In this document: in pieces, positions 62,546 to 64,000 of the stretch
Numbering within the stretch: position 1 is the first letter of the stretch
How the letters are laid out: each line of letters opens with the position of its first letter
Source: Hymenobacter tibetensis
GTDB taxonomy: Bacteria; Bacteroidota; Bacteroidia; Cytophagales; Hymenobacteraceae
Assembly: GCF_022827545.1 (NCBI RefSeq)
Contig: NZ_CP094669.1
Location: 2,818,001 to 2,882,000, forward strand
Length of the DNA: 64,000 bases
Direction of reading: 5' to 3'
Made by a program: the position numbers and the translations under genes
The notes under the pieces: model-generated
What the model was told of the DNA's origin: nothing
What the model saw: only the letters and a program-made list of their open reading frames with translations
Database searches by the model: none

Positions 62546-62949
62546 TCTTCGTCGGCGTCTTGGAGGCGGGTTAGCAGGTTTTGTTGCAGGCCTTGCCAGT
62601 TGCTATACTCGTCGCCGGCTGCGCGCTGTTCCTGTAGCACCGACTTCTCCAGCACTACTTTCACTGCCTGCTCGGCCAGTTCGCGCAAATCCTCGCCATC
62701 GGCATCAAGGTGCACAATGGCCGGAATCAGGCCGGGTGGCAAGTCTTGGGCCGGCTTGCCTAGGATAGCAGCCACTATTTCGGCGGCGGCCAAGGCCACG
62801 CTAGCGTCATCTGCTTCTAGTTGGCCTTCTTCTTCGGCGGCCGTAGCCAGCGCCTCATATAGCACGGCCTCGTTGGGATTTTCCAGGAAGCTCTCGGCGA
62901 AATCAGCCGCCGCGTCGTTGTCGAAAGTGTAATAGCTCCAAGTGCTCAT
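62542..62949 (-). CDS. DUF4259 domain protein
   Basis: A 135-residue acidic cytoplasmic protein. The start (MSTWSYYTFDNDAAADFAES) is the typical DUF4259 opening, followed by helices with many Ala and Glu. The function is unknown. The stop overlaps the next gene by ATGA, so the pair is coupled. Confidence 0.85.
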   Translation of the reverse strand: MSTWSYYTFDNDAAADFAESFLENPNEAVLYEALATAAEEEGQLEADDASVALAAAEIVAAILGKPAQDLPPGLIPAIVHLDADGEDLRELAEQAVKVVLEKSVLQEQRAAGDEYSNWQGLQQNLLTRLQDADEE

Positions 62950-62986
62950 AGGGCGTGGTGAGATTGTTTCAAGCGGATATACGCCT

Positions 62987-63439
62987 TTACAAGTCGGCAG
63001 GCTGAAAAAGTATTGTGTCAGAACCTAAAGCAGCTTCTAGAATGCGCCAGTGGCATAGCTTAGCAGCAATCCACCGGTAATCGTTTTTATTAGATGAATC
63101 TATTTGCCACTCCATATTTTCAGCCCAATACAGTGTATCATTCTCCCAAAGGCAGACTGCTTCGAAAATCAGGCTAGCTGTGACATCAGAACTCTTTTCA
63201 TCCTGCACCCAATTAAAATCTACTACATCTTCAAATAGCATTTCTAGAACAGAATTCTCCTTAAACTGACTCTGAAACAATACTTTGACAAAGGTTTTAT
63301 TGTCAAAATGCATAGCTAGATGCTCGTCCACAAATTCACGGTTTTGTATCGCTAGCTCCTTGATACAGCTATCGTGAAAGCCCCTGAATGTCTGCATCAA
63401 GAAATCGGCATCTCCTTGATTTTTTATCGAAATCCACAT
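62987..63439 (-). CDS. AT-rich hypothetical protein, immunity-like
   Basis: A 150-residue protein without a recognised family. It has FRGFHDSCIKELAIQNREFV near the start and many aromatic and acidic residues later (CLWENDTLYWAENMEWQIDS). The composition is visibly AT-richer than the neighbouring genes, suggesting transfer. The acidic, Trp-rich make-up resembles immunity proteins of polymorphic toxins, but that is only a likeness. Confidence 0.55.
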   Translation of the reverse strand: MWISIKNQGDADFLMQTFRGFHDSCIKELAIQNREFVDEHLAMHFDNKTFVKVLFQSQFKENSVLEMLFEDVVDFNWVQDEKSSDVTASLIFEAVCLWENDTLYWAENMEWQIDSSNKNDYRWIAAKLCHWRILEAALGSDTILFQPADL

Positions 63440-63459
63440 AGCATGTAAAGCTGAGCACT

Positions 63460-64000
63460 TTACCTGAACTTCTCTTTCAGCAGTTCCAACTCTACGGCTG
63501 GCGAAATCTTCTCGTACAGAATATGATAGGCTGCCGACGTGATGGGCATGGGCACCATCAGCTTGCGGTTCAACTCGTAAATGCTTTTCACGGCATAGTA
63601 TCCTTCGGCAATCATGTTCATTTCCAACTGTGCCGACTTCACCGAGTAGCCACGGCCCACCATATTGCCGAAAGCTCGGTTACGCGAAAACTGCGAATAG
63701 GCCGTTACAAGCAAGTCGCCGAGGTAGGCGGAGCCGGATAGGTCGCGGGGTTGGGGGTTGAGGGCGTGCACGAAACGGCGCATTTCCTGGATGGCATTGC
63801 TCACCAGCACCGCCTGAAAATTGTCGCCGTAGCCAAGGCCGTGCGCTATGCCAGCAGTCAACGCTATAATGTTCTTCATCACCGAGAAATACTCGATGCC
63901 GTCGAGGTCCTGGGCGGGATTGGCTTTCACGTAGCGGTTGCGCAGCAGGCGGCAGAAATCCTCGGCCAGCACCGAATCAGGCGAGCCGATAGTGAGGTAG
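63460..64000 (-). CDS. gpsA: Glycerol-3-phosphate dehydrogenase [NAD(P)+], C-terminal part (start outside window)
   Basis: The C-terminal 180 residues of GpsA, which makes sn-glycerol-3-phosphate for phospholipids. The helical substrate domain is recognised by SVMKNIIALTAGIAHGLGYG (catalytic Lys), AYLGDLLVTAYSQFSRNRAF and GYYAVKSIYELNRKLMVPMP. The frame remains open to the window edge, so the NAD-binding N-terminal half lies beyond 64000. Confidence 0.93.
   Translation of the reverse strand, partial: YLTIGSPDSVLAEDFCRLLRNRYVKANPAQDLDGIEYFSVMKNIIALTAGIAHGLGYGDNFQAVLVSNAIQEMRRFVHALNPQPRDLSGSAYLGDLLVTAYSQFSRNRAFGNMVGRGYSVKSAQLEMNMIAEGYYAVKSIYELNRKLMVPMPITSAAYHILYEKISPAVELELLKEKFR

Overview
The window looks like a chromosomal segment of a GC-rich Bacteroidota species close to Hymenobacter (order Cytophagales). 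Supporting signs are a secreted subtilase with a type IX secretion sorting tail, an HU-CCDC81/SPOR protein, TonB-dependent receptors, DUF2911, DUF349 and DUF4259 proteins, and promoters of the Bacteroidota type (TTTG, about 19 nt, TAnnTTTG). The genus name is inferred; no 16S rRNA gene is present.

Layout. 1-3.8 kb: the end of an outer-membrane receptor, an HU/SPOR envelope protein and an ExbB-ExbD-TonB-like energy-transduction set. 3.9-13.3 kb: housekeeping genes (folC, trmB, mnmA), a TrpF-like protein without the usual cysteine, a lipoprotein, the secreted subtilase, a zinc-ribbon protein and an RsbQ-like hydrolase. 13.6-22 kb: rpe overlapping a TonB-dependent receptor, then GNAT, NUDIX, FKBP, FAD oxidoreductase and aldo/keto reductase genes. 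22-28 kb: a YbbA/YbbP-type ABC exporter divergent from a TesA-like esterase, then MaoC and DUF2911 genes. 28.3-37.7 kb: a complete histidine operon (hisG-D-C-B-H-A-F-IE) with a leader of about 320 nt. Two RNA-end enzymes sit inside it: a PNKP-like polynucleotide kinase overlapping a Thg1-like 3'-5' polymerase. 37.7-39.9 kb: an AT-richer patch with an orphan winged-helix-like protein and about 1 kb of apparent gene debris. 39.9-47.6 kb: a TPR protein, gyrA, an OmpA protein, an HD hydrolase, the RNA 2'-phosphotransferase kptA and tRNA-Thr. 47.6-52.4 kb: accessory genes, including a DUF695 protein, a broken barstar gene and two overlapping 35/36-residue membrane microproteins behind a strong promoter. 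52.4-64 kb: DUF349, YqgE, pdxH, DUF1015, maf, two tandem GT-C-like membrane proteins, small genes and the end of gpsA.

How the genes work together. The histidine operon encodes every step from PRPP plus ATP to histidine. The kinase and Thg1-like genes inside it have the activities needed to re-phosphorylate and rebuild RNA 5' ends; with kptA about 14 kb away they suggest an RNA (tRNA) repair capacity. This is the best candidate for an undescribed system. Many gene ends carry very long perfect inverted repeats acting as intrinsic, mostly bidirectional terminators; the longest is a 68-bp perfect palindrome.
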